A stretch of DNA of 64,000 nt, taken from NCBI GenBank assembly GCA_026874595.1, contig CM049317.1:51975618-52039617 (forward strand). The letters run 5' to 3'. The notes below the pieces were generated by a model. It had not been told where the DNA came from and searched no databases. It saw only the letters and a list, made by a program, of their open reading frames with translations. This document shows positions 1 to 17,169 of this stretch, one piece after another. Origin of the DNA: Sipunculus nudus (taxonomy: Eukaryota > Annelida > Sipuncula > Golfingiida > Sipunculidae). Position 1 is the first letter of the stretch. The number at the start of each line of letters is the position of its first letter. The position numbers and the translations under genes are program-made.

Positions 1-427
1 AAATCAAAGGTAAAACAGTTGTCCTCATTTTATTAAAATACCATCACATTGATGTTTATAGTGATAGTATCTTTATAGAACTGAAGCATCAACTTGTTCT
101 TTGACATACATTTAAGCCAAACCTTTGGCACTTTGGATCATAGTTCTGATTCTTACTTCTGCTTTTTTTGTGATTTATTAATGAAGATACAGGTGTAACA
201 ATACAAAATGAATTTAATTGCATACAAACAGTAGTCATATTGGTGTGCCTGCTATTGAGACTTTCAGAGTACAAAAAAACTATTGTCTTTTTAAATAATA
301 TATAGCTACATTGCTTCCTCATATGTGTATGTCTATCAAATGAGTCCCCTTTTTGTCTGGCAGTATATGTAGGTTGAGTGTTAAGGCCCATGTACATAGA
401 TTGATGATGGCATTATTTGTGTTTTAG

Positions 428-5451
<5,024 letters not shown>

Positions 5452-5839
5452 AGGCTTAAGGCTTATGGTCACTCACACTACCTTCATGATAAATACTAAC
5501 AATGATTATACTGATAACGATGACTATAAAACATAAACGCATATTCTTATCTCAAAATCTGACCCAGGCCTTCCATGGTTTCTGCTTTTTTACTTAAAAA
5601 GTGGTTGGTTAATATAATTATGCAAATAGAATATTATATTCACAGTATGTTAAGCTAAGAGGATATTAGTGTAAAACATTTGTATTCCTATATGTATTAT
5701 CGGATCACACATGTATTTGTGAAGATGGACCTAATTGTGGGCTTAATCATTTTGAGGGTATTCAATCATGAGCACAAAAGATTAGATATTTGTGCTTGGT
5801 CATATATAACTTGCCAGCATGGTCTCTTTTAGTGTCAGT

Positions 5840-5960
5840 TGAAAGGTCAAGGGTCAGGAAACTGAGGTCAGGGGTCAGGAAACTGTTCAAGTGTCATAGG
5901 TGAAAAGTAAGAGGTCAAATGAAAGTTCAAGAGGTCAAGAAAAAGGGTCAGTGTGTCAGA
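5840..5960 (+). repeat. AGGTCA-like word cluster downstream of AGAP stop
   Basis: Short imperfect repeats of AAGGTCA, GGGTCAGGAAACTG and AGAGGTCAA follow one another for about 120 bp. The words resemble nuclear-receptor half sites, but the block looks like a decayed simple repeat. No function is shown. Confidence 0.55.
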
Positions 5961-7377
5961 TATGAAGTTGAGAATTCTGGTCATTGTTACTGTATGTATT
6001 TAATCATAAAGATAGTACAAGTGCCTGGTTTTAGGCTCTGTGTTGCATGGCTTCCACAGACAGAATGTTGGTTACTTGATAATTGTTCACTGCAGAGAGA
6101 ATTAGTTCTGTATCCTCAAGGTCTCTCTATATTCCACTGGCCACCATAAAAACAGCTTCGTTAAACGTGATGGTACCAAGCTGGGGCCAATTAATCATGT
6201 CTGTTTCAACATGTGCATCCACACAGAGTGTGCGTGTGTTTGTGTTTTTTTTGGGGGGGGGGGGGGAGCATGCCAGCTGGAAGGTTAGCTTCATTTTATT
6301 ACTATTATTATTATTTACTCAATGTCTGGAATCATTCAGGTAATGATAAATGTGTGCTTTAATCCCCACTGAAGTAAACAGTCATAATCTGTACCTTGAT
6401 GTGGATTTTCCACATTTATCATGTGTTGCATCTTATCTTTGTGTAATAATTTTATTCCAAAAGAAAGGCCAGACATAATTTGTGGTACAGAATAATTTGT
6501 TTCTTTTCTTTCAGAGGGTACACAAATCAGATAAAAAAAACCTAGTATCCCTTGTATATCTCCATGAGCTCTGTATAAACTGTAGCAGTTGAGTATGTGC
6601 TTGTTTAAGAATCAATGAAAAGATTTTGCAATTACTGGGCACACGTGCAGGTTCAGAGCCCAACGATGTGTATTTTTGGGCATTTAATCGAAGTACATAA
6701 GTCCCAGTTTGACATTTGCTTTTTTTTTCAGAGTAAGCAGTTTTATCTATGCTCAGTTATACAGTTCAATTAAGGAGAGGCTAAGTATTCCAGGATATGT
6801 ATCATGACAATTTGATTAATTGAAGCAAAGCATACCTGAGCAAAACAGGTCTGGCTATATATATTAGCAGTGTATGGTATTGAATAATCTTAATGTACTC
6901 ATTCTCATATATTATCAGTACTTTAAATGTTCATTCTGGCATCATGCAGGCAAATTAGTACAGAAATATAATATTAATCTTAAGTGTGACAAATGTATAT
7001 TCACTAAAGGGGCTTTGGTACAATATATATTTGAACAGCTTGTGCCCCTCGCATACGTGTTATGTATTAGTGACCACTATGTGCAATTTAGTACCAAACA
7101 TACTCATACTTGCATGTTTGTTCATATACAGTCGTCATCATCTATATCATTTGCATCATCATCATCATCATCAGTGGTTATCTCAGCTGCATTATCCATG
7201 TCCTCGCGACATTATTATCAAAATGTACAGCATACATGCACATTTCATCTTGTATTAATATATTCACATTTACTTATTTAAAACATTGAACCAAATAGTG
7301 CGTGCAAACATGTTGACGGATACATGTGTGCACATTACAGAATTGCTTGTATTTGTTGTGCTCGTATTTTGAACACC

Positions 7378-7740
7378 TCTTGTTGAACGAACCTTATAAT
7401 CCGGACAACCTCAAATGTACACTTTATAAGACATTAATGAACTCCCTATAATGAACAGTTGGTTTTATTGTACACATACATATTTTCAGAATTATACAAA
7501 GAATCAACGCCTGTTAAAATGACTTCTCAATCAAAGACAACAGGCAGTTATAATGATGTACGCTCTTCTTTAATGGACATCAGTGTGAAATGGAAACCTG
7601 CATCCTTTTAATGGATTTTTGCCCATAATGGACCCCTACTTTAAATGGACACCCTTGCACACAAAATGAAATCATCAATACTGGACTCGATCCTTTCAAT
7701 GGTTCTGTTCATATTATTAGCCCTCTACCCTTTACATAAG
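7378..7740. repeat. decayed interspersed repeat with TAATGGACA words
   Basis: Phrases such as CTTATAATCCGGACAACC, TTTAATGGACA and CATAATGGACCCC recur irregularly in both halves. The pattern resembles a degraded pogo/Tc1-like repeat. I cannot fix the ends. Confidence 0.35.
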
Positions 7741-8441
7741 ACAGTCTACTCTCACTGGTTTTTGTGTCAATTAAAAATCTTTATTGAATTACAGGTTTAG
7801 CTCTTATTGTTGTCATCAAAAAGGAAGTGCGTAATAAACAATTAATGATAACACAGGGTTGAGTGAAAGAGATGTGCTTACTCCCATATGTAACTGTTTT
7901 AATTATATACAATGTTCAGCTTTTAAATTTTTTCGGGGGGTTCAGTAATACACTAGCAGAAGTAGCCTTGCAAAACAGAACGGCAGCCATGAATATATAC
8001 ACATCCTACTGATAGTAATATTGTAGGGGACATGTACTACATTACATGATCATATTTAATACTTGTCTATATATTTACAACAACCCTCCAGATAATGAAA
8101 AAGTTGAGAAATAAGACATGCAGAATAAAAGGGACTATAAAAAAATGATCCTGCGTCTGATTCCAAATACTATACATTCATTTTGATATATATTTCAATA
8201 CTGATGGTCATAAAATGTGGTAACATTTGCCCCTATTTGGAACGGTCAGTAATGGAGAAGTTTCGGTTTTGTTTCAAAGTTATGTGCAGACATACATGCA
8301 TATATAATCACATTCATATGTATAAATACATATATCTTAAAACAGTTTCACTTTCTGTGAAGTTGAAAGCTGTTCAATTTTCCGATTATTTCGGAGGTAG
8401 CATATGGATGATGACATAGTATATATGTATAGATGTATATA

Positions 8442-8656
8442 CAGGGGCGAAGGGAGGGGAGGGGGTACCACACACCTTTTTTCGACCTATAAAAACCTTG
8501 GAAATCGAACTTTAAAGTCCAAAAACAGTGCCATATTAACTTCATGGTGCATTTTAAACTACCCCAGATTTCGCCATTTCAGTCTAAATTTTCGTTTCTA
8601 CACTGTGTAATGGGGCATCCCTCTGACCCCCTTCGCAAATCCTGTATCCGCCCCTG
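8442..8656. mobile_element. hAT-like MITE (CAGGGGCGRA termini)
   Basis: It is 215 bp, starting CAGGGGCGAAGG and ending CTGTATCCGCCCCTG, an inverted pair. The interior has no coding capacity. The termini match the CAGGGGCGGATCCAG-type ends shared by several elements later in this window. The flanks are TATA-rich, so an 8-bp duplication cannot be judged. Confidence 0.7.
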
Positions 8657-11600
8657 ATATACGTTCATGGACTCTTTTGCTCCTTGGACCCAGCATGCAG
8701 ACGGACTTGCTTGATTATATGGGGAATTTCTCATTCCAAGAAATTTGCAGATATGTTATATCTTATTTAAATTTACTCTATAGAACGAATGTTACGCGTC
8801 AGAGACCTAATAACATTCGATAACCGTACTATTAACACTACTTTCAATTGTTTCATTACGAATATAAGAAGATTCAGAATTATTGACTATTTAGTCACTC
8901 TGTCTTCATTTTCAACTCCATGCATATGATTATAAAAGCTATTTAAATTTTTGGATGTAATTTCTGACTTTCATAGACATATCTCGTACCACGAATCTAT
9001 CAGCTTGAGCTTTTTCATTTCAAAGTGTACTCAAACTGCTGTATGAACTTTATCAGGTGACGAGTCGAACATTTGAAGTTTGTATTCTTTAAAATCTACT
9101 ATGGGATTATACTTAAGTAGCTCATTTAAATTGAAGTTCTACTTAGACACAGTTATCGCAGAAAATATTGATACTTGGTACTGGTCAGTAGTACAGGACA
9201 CGGGCTTATCTAGTTTTGTTTCACGAACACATACATTTCGTAGAGTCCAGTCCAATGTGGAGACACCACAACTTCGTTCAAAAATCGTTCATATTTTCAG
9301 TTGTTTTAGATGAAATTCCGAAACACAGTCCATGAGTCAACTGTAGTGATTTGAGCACAAGTCGACACATTTTATAAGCAGGATGCAATCAAATATTTTA
9401 CATGGACTTGTAAACCATTTGCATATCTACATATTAGTGCACCTTGAAAGAATTTTGTGACGCTTCCAACGTATATATCTTGGTGCAGATGAAATAACAT
9501 AAAACAGCATGTCGTTAAAATTCGTAATTGGATAGAATTTGTAATGGAATTAACTTTTCTCTTATTAACCGAATGAAATTTTTTTATAATTAATCTAGTA
9601 ATTACTTATTTTCTGTCGATTAAATGTGTAGTTGTGATTAAAATGTGGGCATTACCAACAGAACAATGGCCATTAGTAGTTTAAGGTTGAAATAGTTTGT
9701 ACATGTTGGCGTTGCACAGCAAGATATATTCAGGCGGATTGTGAATGACTAACCTAACAGTATAACTTAACGATTTCGCGACTTTTTGTTATCATTTGAC
9801 GTTTTCACACACGGACAAACACATACAAAAGTGTCGCCAGCACTTTACATCGATGCACGTAGAGCGTTTGATCTGATACAGATCAATAAAGTATACCTGT
9901 GTTGGATTGTGTATTATATAGGTAACATATTTTTGCAATATTACATTTGAATAGCAATGTATCACGTGTTGTCACACGTGACCCTGTGACATAACCCGAT
10001 GCATGAGGTTCAAAGCGCATGTGTCAAGACAAATATGCAAAAACTATGTGAGCTTTTCAGTTGCCAAAATGTTTGTAAATAGCAGGGGATGTATATTTAT
10101 ATGTGTATATCAGTTAGGATATGAAAATGTGTTCGAACGCTAGCTGTACTGACGGTAGCCACCAAGTGGTGGGATGGAAAGAAAGTCAACTTAGTCAAAC
10201 GAAACGTTGGTGTATATCTAGTAAACACACGATAATCTAACGAACTCCTACACACACACACACACACACATCAGATTATACTTAGTACAGTAAATACTAG
10301 GCACAGTCTACTCTGAAAGGCAAGAAAGATGGAGATTCATACAGTTATTTTTTCATACAGTTATTTTTTTCATTGATCACTACGTATTTTAGAACGAAAA
10401 TTATTGGCATAAAGTTTTGCTTAATAATGTATAATTTATAACCACCATTTGAGTTAGCCAAGTGTCGTTGTATCAAGGTGTACCAATAACAACATTCGAC
10501 AAATTTTAATTCTTTTAGCTGCTAGACATTAACTGTTCTATTAATTTGGCTGCCTTTCAATAATGTGTTTATGTCGTTGGTCATGGTACACGTAAAGCAA
10601 TAAGTGAACCTAAGAATTGGTGACATTTTATAGGCAAATGATGAAATAAGTGGAATTTGCCAATCCAGTCCTACGAGTAAAAAAAAAATCCTTTATGTAG
10701 CAGAGACATGTTCATTTTAATTTCTGGCTAATTTATTTATCTCGTCGGAAACAGGCGGAGACGTCATTAATCTATGCATTTTGTTTTTAGCTACGGTTAG
10801 TATGTAAAGAACCACCCCCGTTGTCCGTTTGAAATTATTTGTACTGTTTCGACTGCATGTGCCTTTAATCCGATGGGAATTAAGGCTACAGGCTCACCGT
10901 ATTACTGAGAACCGTGAGGATAATGTTGGAAAACGTGCTGAGTATTTAATGTTCGTGAGGTTTTATAATAATTAAACTGCATTTCTAAATGGACGATCAT
11001 TCCACACCTGTGTGTGTTGTGACGTCACGTTACTGATCAAAAGGCATTTAAAATCATTCATGGTGCGGGCGAGTTTTTGTTTTTGAACGTGCCCTTTTTT
11101 ATATACAGTCATGCAGCATGCCGTTAATACTTAACATGCGTGGTGTTACGTTGTTTTCGATTGATTAGATACTCATTTCGCATGTGGTACATGTTTTTAC
11201 AACTTACCTTAAGAATTAATAAGTCAGAACGAAAAAGGAGCCTATATCTGCAGATATATTTGTAGGGAACACGAGAGAACTCCCGATGTAGGTAGTCGAC
11301 TGTGTGTTTCCATGAAACTCTGTATATTAATTAACACTTGTATAAAAGACGTTTGTAATTTATTGCCCAAGCCAGAGCTAGACTGCCATTGGTCGCGTGC
11401 CTGAATTTGTAAGTAGAACTGAAACTATTTATTGTGACTGACTTGTGGTTGACGGCCGACCGCTAGGGCTGTCCGCCTGCTTCAATGCGCACCGGAGCAC
11501 CTGTAGCGCTCCCTTCCGGCTGTAAATAAAATCAGTTTGTGCAACAGCACCATGGTCCTTGTCTCTGTCTGTCAGTTCGTGTCCGCGTTCGAGAGCAAAT

Positions 11601-12000
11601 CTGTGTTTGACAAACATGTATGAACTTGTTTGCGCTGAGCAAACATGCAAGGTCAGTAAATAAAAATGCAATCGACCTCCACCCGATGAGGCTGTGCGAA
11701 GCAGGTGTGAAGTAAATGCCAATAAAAAAAATAACTTGATTACACATAAATACAAGAAAAACCCTTACCGTGGTGTCAAGTTGATGAATGAACAGAATTG
11801 TTCTATTTGTAAACATTTAGATTTAAATATTTATTGTATAACGCAAAGTTCCGAAGTGCTTAATAAATTTCCAAATTAATTTTTGACAAAATCAGAAAAA
11901 TTTTATTTAAATTATTAAGATATTGTGTGGGTCTCCAACAGAGGATTCTTCAAAACCATTTGTAAATTATTCAGTGGCATTGCACATATTAAGTTGAATT
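8657..12000. other. no recognisable gene or element
   Basis: I see AT-rich unique-looking DNA with a short CA run near 10249-10270. A somewhat CpG-richer patch lies near 11440-11600. Open frames here are short and on overlapping strands, with no family resemblance. Confidence 0.5.
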
Positions 12001-12009
12001 ACATCTTTA

Positions 12010-12500
12010 AATCATCTGAGCTGTAGTGATGTCCGTCCGCCCAGCCGAACGTCTGTCAACAGGACACAAAATCGGAACCGTTGTTACAGACCTAAAATTG
12101 TGCATACAGTTAAAAAAAAACATCATTTTTATACCTGAAACTAGGTCAATATGACCTTATTCCTCCGAGAAATTAAGCGAAAACTTCCATTTCAACTGCA
12201 TTTCAAGATGGCCTGATATCAAAACCATTTATTGTTTATCCTTCATTTTCGGAATAAAGGTTCTTCAATATGTTGTGTGGACATGTCAGGAATTAAGTCA
12301 ATATTACATAATTAAAAGGATGAACATGATTAAGTACAGCAGAAAATATATTTACTGGAGTTGTTTTCCAGAATATAAGTAGCTTTAAATTAAATTCTAA
12401 TTTACAACAGAAATTATAGTTGAATTTTATTTTTAAAAATGTGGAAACTTTAAAGAAAAATCTTTACCAAAAAATATCACCCTACATTTGATTTTCCCAC
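12010..12500 (+). repeat. decayed family A repeat
   Basis: ATCATCTGAGCTGTAGTGAT, TCCGTCCGCCC, GTCAACAGGACACAAA and CTGAAACTAGGTC follow in the same order as in the better copies at 12672 onward. The copy is old and lacks clear ends. Confidence 0.6.
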
Positions 12501-12671
12501 AGGCACTTTTCATATAATTTTCATATCTGACACATGGATGTAGGGGATTAACCTCGACACATTGAAAAGAATTATACTTAATCTGACAATTTTATTAAAG
12601 TTTTAAACAGTCATGTATGGATCTAGCTACAACGCACCTATAAGATAGATTGATTGATTGATTGATTGATA

Positions 12672-13383
12672 GTTTTTAGCTCAGCTGACTGTTAGTCATC
12701 TGAGCTATAGCGATCACTCTCTGTCCGTCGTCCGTCCGTCTGTCCGTTAACCTGGCACAAATCGTAACTACTAGGCCTAGAATCTTGTAAGTTAACATTC
12801 TGATAGGTCCATAAAAAATCTCCCTGGAAACCAGAAATTAGGTCTCTGTTACCCATATCCTTCGAGCTATGGGGCCCCAAATTACCCCCCCCCCCCCCCC
12901 AGAATATTCAAAAATTTCATACAAAAACTTCAATATCTCATTAACTACATCACTTATGGTCATGATTTTTTGCATACATATTGATCAAGAGGTGTTCCAT
13001 CAGTTCCTGCAGACTTGTGGCGCCACCTATATTTTTTTCAAATTTTTACAATTTTTTCTCTATTTTTGAGACCTTTAAGGATGTAGTTATCTGTCAACAG
13101 GGTACAAATCGTAACGACTGGACCTAGAATCTTAATTCTTGACACACTGAGAGACCTATGAAAAGTCTCCATGGAAACCAGAAATTAGGTCTCTGTTACC
13201 CATATGCTTCGAGCTATCGGGCCACAAAGTACCCCCCCCCCCCCAGAATAGTAAAAAATTTCATACAAAAACTTCAGTATCTAGTTAACTATATCACTGA
13301 TGGTCATTATTTTTTTGCATACATATTGATCATGAGATGTTTCATCAGTGTCTGCAGACTGGTGGCGCCACCTGTATTTTTCG
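12672..13383 (+). repeat. family A head and two ~310-bp tandem units
   Basis: A hairpin head (AGCTCAGCTGAC ... GTCATCTGAGCT) and a CCGTCCGTC run (12722-12747) are followed by two copies of a unit. Each unit contains ACAAATCGTAAC, a tract of 12 or more C, TTTTTGCATACATATTGATC and a CTGCAGACT..TGGCGCCACCT end. The second unit starts near 13071. This head-plus-tandem plan recurs through the next 10 kb. Confidence 0.75.
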
Positions 13384-13384
13384 A

Positions 13385-14280
13385 TTTTTAGCTTAGCTGA
13401 ATTTCAGTCACGCTGGGCTATAGCGATGGGTCATTGTCCGTCGTCCTTCCGTCTGTCCGTCCGGCCGGCCGGCCGTCCGTCCGTCCGTTAGCAGGGCACA
13501 AATCGTAACCGTAAGGGCTAGGGCCATGAACCCTATGCAGTCTTAGAGGTTCTAAAAAGATCTCCTTGCAAACCTGAAATTAGGTCACTGCGACCTATAT
13601 TTTCGAAGTTATGGGGTGTGTTTGCACCCCCCCCCCCCCCACCAGAAATAATTCTTTTTAAAATTTTAATTCAAAATTTCCATCCCAAACCTTCCATCTT
13701 TCACATACAGCTCACCTACCAACAGGGGAAGAACCATTATTATTTTGAGGTAACAAGGTCAAAGGTCAAGGTCACAGAACCAACTTCTTTGAAAAGCCTG
13801 TGGATGCATTTTAAGCCAAACCTTTCATCCCAATTCTTTGATCTTTCACATATAGCTCACCTACTAAGTGGGAGAAGAATCCTATAGATGTTGAGGTCAC
13901 AAGGTCAAAGGTCAGGGTCACAGGATCCACTTCTTTGAAAAGGTTGTGGACACATTTCAAGCTAGACCTTTCATTCCAAACCTTTCAGCACTGATATCGC
14001 TTCTCTGCCAACAGGGGAAAAGACCTGTTGATTTTGAGGTCAAAGGTCAAGTTCACAGCTCTTGCGTGGAGTCATTTTCAGGCAAACTTTTCAATCTATA
14101 CTTTCCATCTTTCATATATGGCTTACCTACCAATAGGGGAAGAAGCCTATTGAGGTTGAGTTCAAAATGTCAAAGGTCAAGGTCACAATATTGTTCTAAA
14201 TGCTTGTGAACATATTTCAAGTGAAACTGTTCAACCCAAACCTTCAGTCTTTCACATATGCCACATCTATGCATCACTCG
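13385..14280 (+). repeat. family E: hairpin head, CCGTCCGTC run and AGGTCA tandem array
   Basis: The head TTTTTAGCTTAGCTGA ... GGGCTATAGCGATG and the run of CCGGCCGG/CCGTCCGTC (13439-13489) are followed by about four units of 130-145 bp. Each unit carries a form of GAGGTCACAAGGTCAAAGG and a CTACCAACAGGGGAAGAA phrase. The AGGTCAAAGGTCA core occurs near 13755, 13903 and 14037, with a variant near 14168. Confidence 0.75.
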
Positions 14281-15112
14281 ATGTGATTCAAACTTCATAT
14301 TTATGGGTCTTTTTGCATAAAGAAATAACTAATTGATTTTGAGGTCAGCTGGTCAGGAGGTTAAAGGTTGCAGGTCTAAGTTATTCACTCATTGGTTGCC
14401 AAGTAATTACACCCGGCCAGATTTAATTGGTTAGTAGTTACTCATCATTTAGAAAGAATCCAGTTGATATGTGGGTAAAAAGGCCAAGGTCATAGGTCAG
14501 GCCAACTTATTTTTTAGACCATCTCTATTTTTCTTGTCTATATAAGCTTGCACTCCAGCTGGTACATCTCACCGTGTGGCTGTAATTGTGAGTGACACTG
14601 GTGACATATGACTCCCTTTTGTATCAGGCTATTAAGTGATAAGGCTGAGTGATAAGTACCTCGTTACTGCATAACAAAACACTGTTGTTGGAATACTTCA
14701 ACCAGGAATTAACACTATGAGAGTATAGTATTAAGGTTTAGCTACTGATTTATAATTGATGGGAACATTTTGCAGTTTACTTATGGAATCATAGCAGTAA
14801 ACTTAGTTTCCTAGATATCTGAATATTTTTATATAAATCACCACATATAAAAGCAAGTGTTTGTTCTCATAATATGTGGATGTGTACTTGATTTAGGATG
14901 GCTTTATTTTATTACAAGACTCTTAGTCATGCTTTCTGCATTTCTTTTCCTTCAGGTTTTGCAGTTTAACAACCCTGCTGACCCCATTGAAAAGCAGAGT
15001 GATAATAAAAAATATTGGACCTACACTTTTACATTTGCATATATGTAAATCTGATATGAGCGCCTGAACATGCCTTTTGAATTGTTTTGGACATTCATTA
15101 CTGTAACATCAT

Positions 15113-15372
15113 TTGGAGAATTCGCCCCAAGTTTGGTCTCTTATTGGAGGATGTATGATATCAAATGTCAGACTTGTCAGAAATCCATTATGTCTGCCAG
15201 TTAGCCACCTTAGAAATCCTTTTTTCAGTGCAGTTTCAGTAATTTTCCTTCAATTTTTGGTCCGATTAAGAGAATGGTTGTTGTCTGATTTCAGACCTGT
15301 CAGAAATCCAAAATGGCCACCAGGCAACCATCTTTAAATTCCTTTTGATCATATTATCTCAAGAACTGTTAA
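15113..15372 (+). repeat. two-unit ~130-bp tandem repeat
   Basis: Two related units each hold TTTGGTC, a CAGACYTGTCAGAAATCCA phrase, a GCCACC..GGCAACCA-like phrase and a C-TTT end. The second unit ends with CTCAAGAACTG. It resembles dispersed mollusc repeats; this family name is from memory only. Confidence 0.55.
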
Positions 15373-15846
15373 AGTGAAGGCAGTCGGACGCATATTAATG
15401 TAATCTTGCAAAGTATTGGGTCAAATATTTCTTAATAAATATTATCATCATATATGAAAGTGCAGTACGGTTGGCTTGTATTGAATAAAAATTCATACAG
15501 AAGCACCTGTTTCTCAATAATTCTTGCATGGATTTCCTTGATTTTTTGCTATATATTTTGATCTTGTATTTGCCCTTTGTGGTGTTCCTTTTGAGACTGA
15601 CAGGTATCAAGTAAGCTATGGGAATAGTTCTGGATACCTTAACAATCATACATTTTCCTCAGACCATCAATTCACTGTGTTTTAACCAGACATAGGTGAT
15701 ATATATTTCTGTTGTCGTAGAAAATTTCAACAAATTGGCAAATTGGTTCTTCAAAATTTGACTGGAAGTTGTGAATCTCAGCCCATGATGTCGCAGGTCA
15801 TGCTTGTTATTAGTTTCTGCAGACTGGTGGAGCCACCTGTATTTTT

Positions 15847-16978
15847 GTATCCGCCAAAACAAAGTTTTGCGGATACTATGTTTTTGACCTGGTTCCTCCG
15901 CCGCCACCACGTTCGTTTCCAGAAAGCTCCTCTGAGAATAATGAACCGATTTTCCCGAAACTTACACCAATTATCGGGTCACATGTGAACTAGTGCCTAA
16001 CCAATTTGCGTTGACCTCTGACCTTTCCTCTCTATCCAGTGTCCATTTGTGCGTCTGTTCCCACACATAAACCCTCATATCTCGGGAACCGTATGACCGA
16101 TCAGAAATAAAATTTATACAAATATAGACCTTGGATTGCTTTTTAACATACACAAAATCTGCCTTGGGTTAAAATCACTCATATCTCTGCAGTGAATTGA
16201 CTAATTCACCTGAAATTCGTCATGCGTATACATCCCGGATAGCTTTCTTGATTTTATGACAGGTGGCGCCACCTACATTCATGTTCACGCTGATCACATC
16301 CAAGCTCCTATCTCGGGAACCGTTTGACCGATCAGGAAATTAAATTTATACAAATATAGCCCTTGGATAGCTCTATAACATACACAAAAAATGGTTGCGC
16401 CACCTGTAACAATGTTTGCACAGTGTCCATCTGTTCATCTGCCTTGAGTTAAATCACTCATATCTGCAGTGAATTGACTAATTCACCTGAAATTCGGCAT
16501 GCGTATACATCCAGGATAGCTTTCTTGATTTTATGACAGATGGCGCCACCTACATTCACGTTTATGCTGAACACATCCAAGCTCATATCTCGGGAATCGT
16601 TTGACCGATTGGGCCAAAATTTTGCATGTGTATAGATCTCACATAGCTCTGTATCATATGCAAAACTGGTGGCGCCACCTGCAACCATTTTTGCACAGCG
16701 TCTGTCTGTTTGTCTGCCATGGGATAATGTCACTCATATCTCGGCAGTGGTTTGACATATCTGCCTAAAATTTTGCAGTTTTATACATCCTGGATAGCTT
16801 TCTTGATTTTATGACAGGTGGCGCCACCTACATTCTAGTTTATGCTGCAGACATCCAAGCTAATATGCAACATACCTCACTCTATTTCCCCTTGCCACTC
16901 AATACATGCCTCACTTCACCCGTTCCACTCTGATTTTGGCGGATACACGTAGTCACTTGTCGGCTACCCATATTCTAG
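15847..16978 (+). mobile_element. family B Helitron/Helentron-like element inserted in family A
   Basis: The element begins with a hairpin at 15847-15876 (GTATCCGCCAAAAC, 3-nt loop, GTTTTGCGGATAC). Near its right end is TTTTGGCGGATAC, an inverted match to the left stem, and it ends in ATTCTAG before T. Inside are two to three units of about 270 bp with ATATCTCGGGAACCGTTTGA and GGTGGCGCCACCT. The flanks (CACCTGTATTTTT on the left, AGTTTACACATATTTTCTC on the right) join as they do in the unbroken family A copy at 18095-18150, so this is a nested insertion. Confidence 0.55.
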
Positions 16979-17163
16979 TTTTTGAAGTTTACACATATTT
17001 TCTCTATTTTTGAGATATATAAAAACAGACTAAATCTTGGCCTGTTGGTTAATCTGTTTGATGCTTCAGTTGAATGGGTATATACTACCATTCTGATGAT
17101 AAAATTTCCTTTTGCGAATCTCTTCCCAGTCAGCTGAGCGTCATGACCCATGGGTCACTTGTT
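16979..17163 (+). repeat. family A right end, copy 1
   Basis: This contains TTTTTGAGATATATAAA, the phrase GATGCTTCAGTTGAATGGGT, and CAGTCAGCTGAGCG followed by the 14-bp perfect palindrome TGACCCATGGGTCA at 17144-17157 and CTTGTT. The same block recurs at 18140-18300. Confidence 0.7.
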
Positions 17164-17169
17164 TACGAA

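Larger units (their letters stand above)
5452..7838 (+). other. probable AGAP 3' UTR and flanking sequence
   Basis: No coding signal follows the AGAP stop. The first clear canonical AATAAA I see downstream is at 7833-7838, with another at 8124-8129, so the transcript could be up to about 2.4 kb longer than the CDS. The region contains a cluster of AGGTCA-like words (5840-5960), a run of 14 G near 6252, and a CAT/ATC-rich stretch near 7135-7185. The true cleavage site is not visible, and the distal part may be repeat (see 7378-7740). Confidence 0.35.

Noticed and set aside
11429-11816. Two overlapping minus-strand frames of 108 and 94 codons in a GC-richer patch
   Set aside because: There is no family likeness, and the frames overlap in different phases. 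The patch may be a small CpG-rich region but I see no promoter elements that settle it.
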